The translations under genes and the position numbers were made by a program. Shown here piece after piece: positions 19,795-30,100 of a stretch of 64,000 nt of DNA (the stretch's first letter is position 1; each line of letters begins with the position of its first letter). The notes below the pieces were generated by a model. The model saw only the letters and a program-made list of their open reading frames with translations, ran no database searches and was not told where the DNA came from. This stretch comes from Lentimicrobiaceae bacterium (GTDB lineage Bacteria > Bacteroidota > Bacteroidia > Bacteroidales > JAGONC01): the NCBI GenBank assembly GCA_017993235.1, contig JAGONC010000012.1, positions 18,375-82,374 of the forward strand, written 5' to 3'.

Positions 19795-20823
19795 TTACTC
19801 CATCTCCCACCGCCCCTTCCATTTGATCACCGGATTACCTTTCCTGAACTCAAGCGGAAGCCAGACATAGCGCGAATCATCCAGGTCGGTTTTATTCCAG
19901 CGATCGAACATGGCAATGTATTCAGTTTTTTTACCGGTGACGGGCAACACAAAAGTACTCTGGGCATAAAAGGTCCTGTCGGCATCGGGCCCAACGCATG
20001 GATTTCCCAGCATGGACCAGTTTCCCAGCATGGAATCCGCCACGGCGATCAGCGCGGTGTTGGGATCCCATCCCGTACAACCCGAGGTGATCATATAATA
20101 CTTCCCGTTGTGTTTAAAAACGGCAGGGGCCTCCCTTGATTCGTCGATGAAATTTCGCGTCAACCTACCTGACGGTTGGGTGTAATCATCATTCAAAAGA
20201 CTGATATATAGTGTTTTATTCCATTCTGAAGAACAGATATGATAGGCTCGCCCGTCGTCATCCTTAAACAGGGTCTGGTCGCGGCTGTCCTGCCCGTTAG
20301 GTTTAAAGGATCCGAGATAGGCAAATCTTCCTGTAGGGGAATCCGAAATGGCCACACCGGAATGGGCTTTTTCATAGTCAGGACTTTCGATATGCATCCA
20401 CATTACAAATTTTCCGGTTTTATCATGATAAATGACCTTGGGACGTTCGATCACCTGAGAAGGATGCAACTCGGAAGCCGTGTCATCGGATGTAGCAGGC
20501 AGGACCAGCCCCTCAAATTTCCAATGGACCAGGTCGGGGGATGAATAACAGGAAACGCCTCCCGCATCAGCTCTCCAGCACTCCCAGGTGGTGACCCATT
20601 CCAGCCGATACGTAGAATCCCCTTTGTACTCCCCATACCAGTAATACATTCCCTCATGGTAAAGGATCCCGCCACCATGGGCATTGATGACGTTTCCGTC
20701 GGTATCTTTCCAGATTGTCCCGGGTTGGATCTCTGAAGGGATATGGGTTCGGCTGCAGGAGTAAATATTTGTCAAAGAAAATATTAACAAATAAAGGAAC
20801 CAGGATTGACTTTTATCTTTCAT
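19795..20823 (-). CDS. Glycoside hydrolase family 43 protein (exo-beta-galactanase-like)
   Basis: A 342-residue five-bladed propeller enzyme with a lipoprotein signal (LTNIYSC). The opening IWKDTDGNVINAHGGGILYH and MYYWYGEYKG resemble the GH43 subfamilies that include exo-beta-1,3-galactanases; KFVMWMHIE, RDQTLFKDDDGRAYHICSSE and ITSGCTGWDPN give the later blades. The subfamily assignment is from these words only. It starts 2 nt after the stop of the upstream GH2 gene, so it is cotranscribed with both tandem GH2 genes. A galactanase or arabinosidase acting on an arabinogalactan-type substrate fits the gene set. Confidence 0.86.
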   Translation of the reverse strand: MKDKSQSWFLYLLIFSLTNIYSCSRTHIPSEIQPGTIWKDTDGNVINAHGGGILYHEGMYYWYGEYKGDSTYRLEWVTTWECWRADAGGVSCYSSPDLVHWKFEGLVLPATSDDTASELHPSQVIERPKVIYHDKTGKFVMWMHIESPDYEKAHSGVAISDSPTGRFAYLGSFKPNGQDSRDQTLFKDDDGRAYHICSSEWNKTLYISLLNDDYTQPSGRLTRNFIDESREAPAVFKHNGKYYMITSGCTGWDPNTALIAVADSMLGNWSMLGNPCVGPDADRTFYAQSTFVLPVTGKKTEYIAMFDRWNKTDLDDSRYVWLPLEFRKGNPVIKWKGRWEME

Positions 20824-20825
20824 AA

Positions 20826-23267
20826 TTAATTATGTACCTGGATCGTTAATGTTTCTTCGGGCAGACCGTCCGATCGGGCATGGAATAAAATGGTCCCATC
20901 CTCTCCTGTCGGGCGAATGATTGCCAGGGCCCTTCCCCGGAAGGTCCTGGGGTCCATCGAACGAAAGCTTTCCATATCCGTGGGAGAAGCGTTACCTGCC
21001 GCCGTAATTTCACCGGCACCGGATAGGGATAATGTTATCTTCCGGTCATCATCCTGTACCCGATTACCGTTCTGATCAACCAGTTCGATCTGAACGAAAG
21101 AGAGGTCGTTTCTGGAATTGCTCAGCATCACCTGATCGGCTTTCAGTACTATTCCAGCAGGCGGCCCTGTGGTGACCAGCAACACCGTGTCCCTTCCGTT
21201 TCCCTTTTCCATTCCGACAGCTTTAAGCACTCCCGGTTCATACGGGACCAGGAACCAGGCAACAGGGTCAGCGGGATCATCTTTTAGAATTTCTTTTTCC
21301 CCGATGAGGTTACCATTGAGGTAAAGCCTGACCGATGGATAACGGGTAAATACACGGACATCCATGATTTTTCCTTCCAGGCCCTTCCAGTTCCACGATG
21401 CCAGTTCGTCGGGCCACCCCCAGTAACTGACCTTTTCGACCATTCCCGCCGGTAGCGGTGCATGTACAAGCATTTCCAAACTGCTTTCGTTCCAGAGGAT
21501 ATCCCGCAGGGCAGACTGGGGTTTTTTATTTCCACAGAGGTCAATGTCGCCGCACCATGCATTGAAACAGGGCCACTCCAGCAGCTGGTGAGGTCCTTTT
21601 GTCAGTTTCTTCACATAGGAAGTGTGTCCGATTCCGGTTTCGCCAAGGTAATCCATAGCTGTCCAGACAAAATCACCAACGACGTAAGGATGTTCTTCAA
21701 CCAGTTTCCAGTTGACAGCCCGTTCCATCGGTGTTGACTCGGATCCGAAGATGACCCGGTCAGGAAATTGCCGATGATCCTCTTCATAAACCCACCAGAG
21801 GTAATTGTAGCCACCGACGTCCAATTGCTCAAAGGTTCGTTCGGAATCCTTCCATGTGTAGCCAGGTTTGTCCCAGAAGTCATTCACAGCCAGTGTCATG
21901 TGGCGTGTGGGATCGTACCGGTCAATCAGACGCCTGAATTTCCTGATAATGCGAAGACCGCTTGTGTCGGCTCTTTCCTGGATCTCGTTGCCTATGCTCC
22001 ACATTATGATGGAGGGGTGGTTACGGTCGCGCAGTAGCATGGAGGTGAAATCCTGTTCATTCCATTCATCAAAGAAGCGGTGATAATCATCCGGATTTTT
22101 TGGTTGATGCCACTGATCGAACGCTTCATCAATGACCAGCAGGCCAAGGCGGTCGCAGGCTTCCAGGAATTTTTCGGAAGGAGGATTATGGGCGCATCGC
22201 ACGGCGTTGAAACCATTGGCTTTCAGTAATTCCACCTTCCTTTCCTCAGCCCTGTCGATGGCTGCAGCGCCCAGCAGTCCATTGTCGTGATGCATGCAGC
22301 CACCTTTTAATTCTAATGGCTGCCCGTTTAACAGGAAGCCGTCTTCAGCCCTGAACGAAATGCTCCTGATTCCGAAAGTCGTGCTGATCCGGTCACGCAT
22401 TGTTGAACCGGTCCGGATCTCAATATCTGCAGTATACAGGGCAGGAGAATCAACCGACCACAGGTCGGGTTTAAGGATTTCTATCGGTTGTACCAGGGTC
22501 TTTTCTTCACCGGGGTTTAAGGATATTTCTGCGGATTGGCTAATCGTTCTGTCTGATCCGGACTGCGAAATCCTGAAATCCACGCGTGCCCTCACACTTC
22601 CATTCGTTTCGTTAATGATGTCGGTGCTGATGCTGACCATCGCTATTTCCATGGTGACCTCCGGGGTAGTTATGTAAACGCCCCAGGTATCCAGGTGAAG
22701 TAAATCGGTCGTTTCGAGCCAGATATGCCGGTAGATGCCCGAGCCGGAATACCATCGGCTGTTCTTTTCGTTGTTGCTGACCTTTACTGCCAGAGTGTTT
22801 TCTATACCCGGTGGATTGCACAACGCAGTGATATCAACGAAAAAGGAGGTATATCCATAAGGATGGTAACCGGCTTTCTGTCCGTTCAACCAGATTTCCG
22901 TTTCCATATATGCGCCTTCGAAATAAAGCGACAGCTTCCTTCCGGCCTGCTCAGGCTGTAGAACGAAATTTTTTTTATACCAGCCCGTGCCCCCCACCGT
23001 GTACCCTGTGGCGGTTCCACCTGTACTTTCCTTTGAAAAGGGCAGTTCAATGCTCCAGTCGTGGGGCAGATCCATATTTCGCCAGTCTACCTGATCGTTG
23101 ACCGGATCAAAGGGATTGCTGATTTCGCCGTAATGGAATTTCCAGCCGGCATCAAAGCTTATGCGGCGGGGAAATTCAATTCCGGTTTGCTTTTCACAGG
23201 AGATGAACAGGATCATTCCTGCAAAGTAGGATATCCCTCCACGGATGATATGTGAAATCTTATTCAT
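20826..23267 (-). CDS. GH2 beta-galactosidase-like enzyme (downstream tandem copy)
   Basis: An 813-residue lipoprotein-type glycosidase (signal ending LFISC). Domain order: sugar-binding jelly roll with MDLPHDWSIE and GWYKKNFVL, the SRWYSGSGIYRHIWL segment, an Ig-like domain, and a TIM barrel with IIMWSIGNEI (acid/base Glu428) and IFGSESTPM (nucleophile Glu510). C-terminal DUF4982- and GH2_C5-type modules follow. The architecture is that of Bacteroidota beta-galactosidases. Its ATG overlaps the stop of the upstream paralogue in an ATGA (23264-23267), indicating translational coupling. Confidence 0.92.
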   Translation of the reverse strand: MNKISHIIRGGISYFAGMILFISCEKQTGIEFPRRISFDAGWKFHYGEISNPFDPVNDQVDWRNMDLPHDWSIELPFSKESTGGTATGYTVGGTGWYKKNFVLQPEQAGRKLSLYFEGAYMETEIWLNGQKAGYHPYGYTSFFVDITALCNPPGIENTLAVKVSNNEKNSRWYSGSGIYRHIWLETTDLLHLDTWGVYITTPEVTMEIAMVSISTDIINETNGSVRARVDFRISQSGSDRTISQSAEISLNPGEEKTLVQPIEILKPDLWSVDSPALYTADIEIRTGSTMRDRISTTFGIRSISFRAEDGFLLNGQPLELKGGCMHHDNGLLGAAAIDRAEERKVELLKANGFNAVRCAHNPPSEKFLEACDRLGLLVIDEAFDQWHQPKNPDDYHRFFDEWNEQDFTSMLLRDRNHPSIIMWSIGNEIQERADTSGLRIIRKFRRLIDRYDPTRHMTLAVNDFWDKPGYTWKDSERTFEQLDVGGYNYLWWVYEEDHRQFPDRVIFGSESTPMERAVNWKLVEEHPYVVGDFVWTAMDYLGETGIGHTSYVKKLTKGPHQLLEWPCFNAWCGDIDLCGNKKPQSALRDILWNESSLEMLVHAPLPAGMVEKVSYWGWPDELASWNWKGLEGKIMDVRVFTRYPSVRLYLNGNLIGEKEILKDDPADPVAWFLVPYEPGVLKAVGMEKGNGRDTVLLVTTGPPAGIVLKADQVMLSNSRNDLSFVQIELVDQNGNRVQDDDRKITLSLSGAGEITAAGNASPTDMESFRSMDPRTFRGRALAIIRPTGEDGTILFHARSDGLPEETLTIQVHN

Positions 23268-25696
23268 TCAACATCAATGATGACCCCTGCATCAGGCAAA
23301 CCCTGCGAGTGTACGGTCAGCTGTATCGTTCCTTTTTCCTTTCCGGAGCGCAGGATGACCATGCAGCGTCCATGCCAGGCGTTACGCTTTGGTTGCCGGA
23401 AACTCTCCAGGCTGACAGGATTTGAGTTTCCAACGGCTGCCAGGCTGCCAGCGCCAGTAACGCTGAACGTCAGGGTATTTTCGGCCAGCGGATTTCTGAT
23501 TCCTGCATCATCGGTGATCTCAACGGTAATGTAACTGAGATCCTGTCCATCCGGCTTCAGAGAGGTCCGGTCGGGCGTCAGGATGATCTTTGCTGGTTCT
23601 TTTGCTGTTCTCAGTGAGCAGGATGCGACGGCCTTCCCTTCCGCGTACCCGATCGCTTTTAGTTCGCCGGTCTGATAAGGGACATTCCACTGAAGAATAT
23701 TTTTATTTTCAGGCTTATTCGTTTGTTTACCCAGGGTAGCATTATTCAGAAAAAGCTCCACTTCGTCGCACCGGGAATAGACTGAAACTTTCAAGGAGTC
23801 ATTTTCATATCCCTTAAAGTTCCAGCTGTCGGTTACGTCGGGCCAGTCCCATACACTCCACCATTCCTTTGCGGGATTCAGCGGGAAGGAAGGAATGGGA
23901 GGAGTCACAAAAAGGGCAACCATAGGTTCTTCTTTCCATAACGTTTGTCGGTAAAAGGATTGCGGGCGGGGAAAGCCGCAAATATCCAGGTCGCCGCACC
24001 AGGCCAGGTTCCATGGAAAAAAGTCAGGATCCTGCGGATAGCCGCGCCACCCGATGCTGGCTTCGCCGATATGATCAAGGGCTGTCCATACAAAGTCCCC
24101 GGTCACCCAGGGATATTCCTTTGCATCCTTCCAGTAATCGTAAGCCTCGGAGGGATAGGATTCGGAGCAAAACATCACCCTTGCGGGGAGCCTTTCATGA
24201 TCCGAAAGGTAAAGGCCACGGCAATAGTTGTAACCACAAACATCCAGATGAGAGAAGAATGGATCTTTTAATGGCGTGATCGCGTTGACTGCGACAGTCA
24301 CGGGACGGGTTGGATCCAGTGAACGGACGAAATCAGCCAGCTCGCGGCAAACCTCCGCTATTTCCTCTGTATCCGTATTCCTGATCTCATTTCCGATGCT
24401 CCACATGATGATACAGGGATGGTTCCGGTCACGGAGGACCATGCTCCGGAGATCTTCGCGCCACAGGCTGTCGAAATGCAGGCTGTAATCACCAGGAAAA
24501 TGGCCATAGCGCCACACGTCGAAGGCTTCATCAATGACGAGCATCCCCAGCCGGTCGCAGGCATCCAGCATGGCTGCCGACGGAGGATTGTGGGCCATGC
24601 GTATGGCGTTGAATCCTGCTGCCTTCAGCAGTTCCACCCTGCGTTCCTCGGCCCTGTCCAGGGCGACGGCTCCCAGGGGCCCATTATCGTGATGTATGCA
24701 ACCCCCCTGAAGCTCAATTTCTTTTCCGTTGAGCCGGAATCCGGTTTCAGCGTCAAATTGTATCGTTCGGATCCCAAAGGATTGCCTGACTTGATCAGCC
24801 AGTGTATGGTCAACCATAACAGCGGCCTCGACAGTGTAGAGGCAGGGATCCTCAAGCGACCATAAATGGGGTAGGGAAACCGAAAAGGATTGTTCTACCG
24901 TGGCTCTCTGCCCGGCTCTAATTTCATAGTCTTCAACACGAGTTACAATTTTATTTCCCTTATTATCAATTACTTGCAGATATAAAGTGGCCTTTTTATC
25001 CTCGCTACCCTCATTGAGAAGAATTGTGTTTACTACTACCGTTGCCTGTTCTTTGGAAACCTCAGGTGTGGTGACCGCAATTCCCCCCTGATCGACATTT
25101 AAACGTGAAGTAATCTTTAGTGCGACATGCCGGTAGATACCCGAACCCGAATACCACCTGCAGCGGACCGAATCGTTATTCACCCTGACGGCGATCACAT
25201 TGTCACCGCTGAAGTTTATCCATGGGCTGATATCGTACTCAAAAGGGGAATAGCCATAAAAATGATTTCCGGCATGATATCCGTTGACCCAGACGTCTGA
25301 ATTCATGTAAACACCATCGAACCGGAGAATGACTTTTTCATTTTCAGCTTCACTGGCCACGGAGAAATGTTTTCTGTACCAGCCGATTCCACAGCGGGTA
25401 AAACCACTGGATACGCCATTGACCACAGTAGAATCAAACGGTGAGTTGGTGCCCGGAATATCCTCAATACTCCAGTCGTGAGGTATATCCAGCTTTCTCC
25501 AGCCGGTATCGCTGAGCGAGGGATTTTCCCCTCCTTCAATGTCGCCCCTGTGGAACAGCCAGCCTGCATCGAACGGTTGATCAACGCAGAGCGTTTGCCG
25601 GTCACGGCTGCAGGAGAGCAGCAGGACAGCAACAAGCGAGAACAACAGGCATTTTCCGAACATCGTGCAATAACTTACCGAAATTCCCTTTTTCAC
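23264..25696 (-). CDS. GH2 beta-galactosidase-like enzyme (upstream tandem copy)
   Basis: An 810-residue paralogue of the next gene with the same plan: lipoprotein signal ending VLLLSC (Cys29), LDIPHDWSIE, RWYSGSGIYRHVAL, IIMWSIGNEIRN (acid/base Glu437) and MFCSESYPSEA (nucleophile Glu512), then DUF4982-like and C5-like domains ending LPDAGVIIDVE. The two copies have drifted well apart (different substrate-loop regions, for example the stretch after the nucleophile), so they probably cut different linkages or act on different chain lengths and are not a recent duplication. It lies 56 nt after the sugar symporter gene. Confidence 0.92.
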   Translation of the reverse strand: MKKGISVSYCTMFGKCLLFSLVAVLLLSCSRDRQTLCVDQPFDAGWLFHRGDIEGGENPSLSDTGWRKLDIPHDWSIEDIPGTNSPFDSTVVNGVSSGFTRCGIGWYRKHFSVASEAENEKVILRFDGVYMNSDVWVNGYHAGNHFYGYSPFEYDISPWINFSGDNVIAVRVNNDSVRCRWYSGSGIYRHVALKITSRLNVDQGGIAVTTPEVSKEQATVVVNTILLNEGSEDKKATLYLQVIDNKGNKIVTRVEDYEIRAGQRATVEQSFSVSLPHLWSLEDPCLYTVEAAVMVDHTLADQVRQSFGIRTIQFDAETGFRLNGKEIELQGGCIHHDNGPLGAVALDRAEERRVELLKAAGFNAIRMAHNPPSAAMLDACDRLGMLVIDEAFDVWRYGHFPGDYSLHFDSLWREDLRSMVLRDRNHPCIIMWSIGNEIRNTDTEEIAEVCRELADFVRSLDPTRPVTVAVNAITPLKDPFFSHLDVCGYNYCRGLYLSDHERLPARVMFCSESYPSEAYDYWKDAKEYPWVTGDFVWTALDHIGEASIGWRGYPQDPDFFPWNLAWCGDLDICGFPRPQSFYRQTLWKEEPMVALFVTPPIPSFPLNPAKEWWSVWDWPDVTDSWNFKGYENDSLKVSVYSRCDEVELFLNNATLGKQTNKPENKNILQWNVPYQTGELKAIGYAEGKAVASCSLRTAKEPAKIILTPDRTSLKPDGQDLSYITVEITDDAGIRNPLAENTLTFSVTGAGSLAAVGNSNPVSLESFRQPKRNAWHGRCMVILRSGKEKGTIQLTVHSQGLPDAGVIIDVE

Positions 25697-25752
25697 AAAA
25701 TTAATCTTTTTCAGATGGTACCCTATCAGGACAGCAAATTCATCACATGCTT

Positions 25753-27120
25753 CTAATGCCCCGACATCACATCCTCCAGCTCTTCCAGTGTTTTTCCCCT
25801 GGTTTCTCTTACCTTCAGTAAGATAAAGATGAATCCCAGGACACAGATGGCTGAATAGATATAAAATGACCTGTCCTGAAGTTTCTCAAAAAGGACAGGG
25901 AAGGTGAATACCAGGATGAAATAGGCTGCCCAGAGGCTGAGGACAGCGATGGAGGTTGCCTCTCCCCGGATTTTATTCGGAAAAATTTCGGAGATCAGCA
26001 CCCAGGTGACGGGGGCCAGTGACATGGCGTACGTACCAATGGCAGCCAATAAGAACCAGGAAACACTGGCAGAGCGGGCACCCAGTAGTTGGACCACCAG
26101 GAGGTACAGGATGGCCAGCCCCCCCGAACCCACCAGCATGAGCGGTTTTCTTCCGAGTTTGTCGACCAGCAGCATGGCCACGATCGTAAACACAAGGTTG
26201 ACACCGCCAATGAAAACGGTTTGCAGCAGTTGGTCATCCTGGCTTGCCCCGATGCTTTCGAAGATCTTGGGTGCATAGTTAAAAACCGTATTGATGCCGC
26301 ACAGTTGCTGGAAAACAGCCAGTCCGATCCCGATGATCACAGCGGGCAGGAGCCCTTTTCTGAAAACATCCCGGTAATGGGTCGTGGTGATCCCTGTGAG
26401 TGTTTTTTCAATTTCGGACAAAGATTCGGAGGCAAAACCTGCTCCCCCAATTTTCGTCAGGATGGATTGTGCCCTGACGGGCCTACCTGCTTTTACCAGC
26501 CACCTTGGACTTTCGGGCAACCATAATGCTCCGGTAAAGAACAGGGCAGAAGGAATGAATCCCAGGCCAAAAATCCATCTCCAGGCATCTTCACCCAGAT
26601 CACGCAGTAAATAGTTGACCAGATTAGTGATCAAAATGCCGATCACGATCGTCAGCTGGTTAATGGCAACCATTCGTCCCCTCATAGGGGCAGGGGCAAT
26701 TTCGGCAATATATACCGGTGACAGCATGGAAGCCATGCCAACGCCGATGCCAGCCACAAACCTCGACAGAAGGAAGATATTCCTGGATGGTGAAACAGCC
26801 ATTGCCAGCGACGAAATGGCAAAGATGGCAGCGGCAAGCAGCAATCCTTTTTTTCTGCCGGAGCGATCCGATATGTATCCGGCGGCGAGGCAACCGGCAA
26901 TGGCTCCCAGAGCAAGGCTTCCGGTTGTGAATCCCTGCCAGTAGGCATCCAGCCCAAAATGGATCTGTAAGAAGGGTAACGCTCCGGAAATGACCGCAAA
27001 ATCGAATCCGAAAAGATATCCGCCCAGCGCCGAAATAAAGGATAATCCCGTGACATAAGGGGTATTGAAGGTATAGGGCTTCCTCTCAGGCTGGATAGCC
27101 GCTTTGATGCGCGTCGACAT
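25753..27120 (-). CDS. Sugar:H+ symporter, MFS sugar porter family
   Basis: A 455-residue twelve-helix transporter of the XylE/GLUT type. Diagnostic motifs are GYLFGFDFAVISGAL in helix 1, DRSGRKKG in loop 2-3, PVYIAEIAPAPMRGR, PESPRWLVKAGR before the central loop, QQLCGINTVFNYAPKIF in helix 7 and DKLGRKPLM. It would carry a monosaccharide released by the PUL enzymes (xylose, galactose, arabinose or glucose) across the inner membrane. It starts 40 nt after the DUF5107 gene stop and is followed at 56 nt by the GH2 pair. Confidence 0.93.
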   Translation of the reverse strand: MSTRIKAAIQPERKPYTFNTPYVTGLSFISALGGYLFGFDFAVISGALPFLQIHFGLDAYWQGFTTGSLALGAIAGCLAAGYISDRSGRKKGLLLAAAIFAISSLAMAVSPSRNIFLLSRFVAGIGVGMASMLSPVYIAEIAPAPMRGRMVAINQLTIVIGILITNLVNYLLRDLGEDAWRWIFGLGFIPSALFFTGALWLPESPRWLVKAGRPVRAQSILTKIGGAGFASESLSEIEKTLTGITTTHYRDVFRKGLLPAVIIGIGLAVFQQLCGINTVFNYAPKIFESIGASQDDQLLQTVFIGGVNLVFTIVAMLLVDKLGRKPLMLVGSGGLAILYLLVVQLLGARSASVSWFLLAAIGTYAMSLAPVTWVLISEIFPNKIRGEATSIAVLSLWAAYFILVFTFPVLFEKLQDRSFYIYSAICVLGFIFILLKVRETRGKTLEELEDVMSGH

Positions 27121-27160
27121 GGATGAGTTTATGTTTTCCTGTTGTGTTATTATGGATCCT

Positions 27161-30100
27161 TTAAAACAGATCCGGATTATTCATCATAAGCCGGTGTATC
27201 TGTGCCCCCTGGTGATTGATGTCCATATCAAGAACCCGGTCGAATAATTCTTCTGCTTTCCCACTTTGCCCATTATCCAATCCCAGGTATCCCAATCCCA
27301 TCATATAAAGGCAATGGATTTTGTTTCGTACATTCAAATCAGTGTCCCATACCAGCAGGTCAGGAAGCGAAACGGCAAAATAGTCGATAGCGGTGTCATC
27401 ATTCAGATGCTTTTCTCCAAAGGTAACCAGCCGGTGGAAGATCGCTTCGGCTTTTTCGGGCTGACTTAATTTTCTCCATGTCAGTCCCTGGTAAAATATC
27501 TTGTCGGGCTGGGGATCGTTATAGAAAAATGCCTGCACAGGTTCGCTGATCCCGGAGGTCGCACGTTCGAAATGTTGTCTGGCCATTTCATGCCTGGCCA
27601 TCCTTTCACAGGCGATACCCTTCAGATAATGGATGTCGTTTTCCTGTGCTCCGAAAAGTTTGCCCTCACCCAGGCTGGCAGGGTATTTTTCAGCCTGGTT
27701 CAGCAGGTCGAATGCCTCTTGAGTCCGTCCCCCGGCAAGAGCCTGTTTTGCCAGTTCAAGATGGCAGATCAGGTACTGACCAACCACTTTCCCTTCTCCT
27801 CCTTCCCAGGGATGAAACCGGTACTGTGCCAGTAAATCCCTGGCTTTTTGAAAATCCAGGAGCTGGTTGTACAGCGTTATTCTTTCCAGGTACAGATCAT
27901 CCCGTTGCAGAACCAGATGCAGATGCTTTTCGAGAAGGGTAAGCCGTTCATGATGAGGCTTGTTCAGCCTTTTGTACAGCTGGTCCAGTTCCATCAATAC
28001 CCTGGCATCGTCCGTGTCCAGTGAAAAGGCAGTCTCCATTGAGGCCCTTGCTCTATCGGGATCCTTAAGCTTATTGTAACAGGCCAGCCCCAGGTTACGG
28101 TGGACTGTCGGAAAGTCAGCTTTCAGCGCTACCGATTTTTCCCAGCACGGAATGGCTTCATCGTACTGGCGTTTGTCGTACCACAGGTTGCCCAGGTAGT
28201 AATAGGCCTTTGAATCATCAGGGTTCAGTGAAATGACTGTTTTCAGGATCAGAATTTCTTCCACACGGTTTGGAAAGATGTAATCCGGTGCCAAAGCTGC
28301 TCCTTTCTGAAAATACTCCCTCGCGGCAATGGTGTTCCCGTCAAGAAATGCGAACCAGCCCAGGTAATAGGGCACCAGGGCATATTCATCCTTTTGGTCC
28401 TCACAATTAATAGATAAAAGGCCGGAAGCATCCTGAAACAGTCCGGCATGAGCATAGTCCAGGGCATATTCCAGGAAGTTATGGATCCCATTACGGCTGG
28501 TTGCCCTAAGATGAGCCATAACCTGTTCTGCAGTTCCCTCCCTTTTTCCTTGCAGCAGTAAATATTTCTCATAGAGGCATCCAAAGTTGAACGGATCCAG
28601 ATCCAGTGATTCTTCGATCCAGGGTCCAGCCTCCGTAATCCTGTCGAGATACCTGAGGATCACTGCTTTCAGGTGCCGGGCGGTATGACTGTGTACATTC
28701 CGGATGAGTGATTTCCCGATCAGTTCCAGTGCCTGAACATAATCTTTCTGCTGGACGGCGATCCTGGCCAGGTTCAGGTACCCGGCATGTTGCCAGGCAT
28801 CGCTCCACACGCATTTGTAGAAAGCGTTAAAAGCTTCCTTATGACGGTTCTGTAACCTGAGTGCCCACCCCAGGCTGTAAAAGGGTTCTCCGTCGTACGG
28901 ATTGGGATTGCGGGAGGTCAGGGTGGCAATGGCTTTCCTGAAACAGGATTCAGCTTTTTCAAACCGGCCCCTTCTCAGATACCAGAGGCCCAGGGCGTTG
29001 TTATTTCTGATATCCCCCGGATCCCTTTTCAGCGCTTCTTCGTAATAATCCTGAGCCTGGAAGGTGGCATGGCGGTACTGTTCGAGATGCATCCCCGTCA
29101 GGTAAAGCTGTTCGTTGTTTTCGACATCCCGGGGTCGGGCCGGAGCCCTGGCAGGGGATGGAACCTGAATTTCCCCTCCCGTCTCTTCCTGGTATGACAG
29201 TATCTCCCGTCCGGTACGAACATCGGTAATCACCACCTTCACTTCATCCGGCCGGATATTTTCCGACAGCGTAACCTTTTTTATGTATGGACTTTCGGGC
29301 CCGATCGCGATTGTTTCACTGTACAATTTCCGGTCGTTTTTTACCAGGTCGACCCGTATTCCCTCAAACGGTGAGGTGACGAAAAGCTTGATTTCCACTT
29401 GCGATCCAGCGATTTCTAAACCGAGCAGGGCATCTTTTGATGCATTTTTCACCATACCGATATCCCGGTAAGGCATGAAATACTGAATGAATGTTTTTTC
29501 CTCACCGGGCTGAAGCCATGAAAAATCGGGCTGATTATCGGTATACACGCCGGTCATCAGTTCCATGTACGGACCGTCCTCGTCGGTAAGGTTTTTCTCC
29601 CAGGCCTGTCCAAACTCACCGGTGCCCCAGGTCCATAATTTTTTTCCGGGTGATACGAGATGATCAGCCACATGGAGGAGCCCGGCCCCGGAATCATGTT
29701 CATATCCGCCGATGAAATCATACCGTGAGGAGATGACCATATAGGAGGTGGGCACCGGAATGTTTTTATACCAGGAGATGTCGGTCCCCGGAGCATAATC
29801 CACCTTATAATACACGCCACGTGCTACCGGAAATTCCGAAACATCCCTTTTGCCATGGTCGTACACAGCATAAACGTCCGGGGGAAACACCGACTGATAG
29901 TGTTCATTCACTTTAACCGCAGGATTGGCCCACCATAAAAAGGTCTGCGGGAAGGGAGTCCGGTTATACAGTTGTCCCCGGATCTCGATAAAGGCCTTAT
30001 CAGGATAAAGGGTATAACCTGCCATGCCTTTTGTCCGGAACATTCTCTCCACCTCATTCACCCAGACGGTCTTGCTGCCGTCAGGATTTTCCCTTATCAG

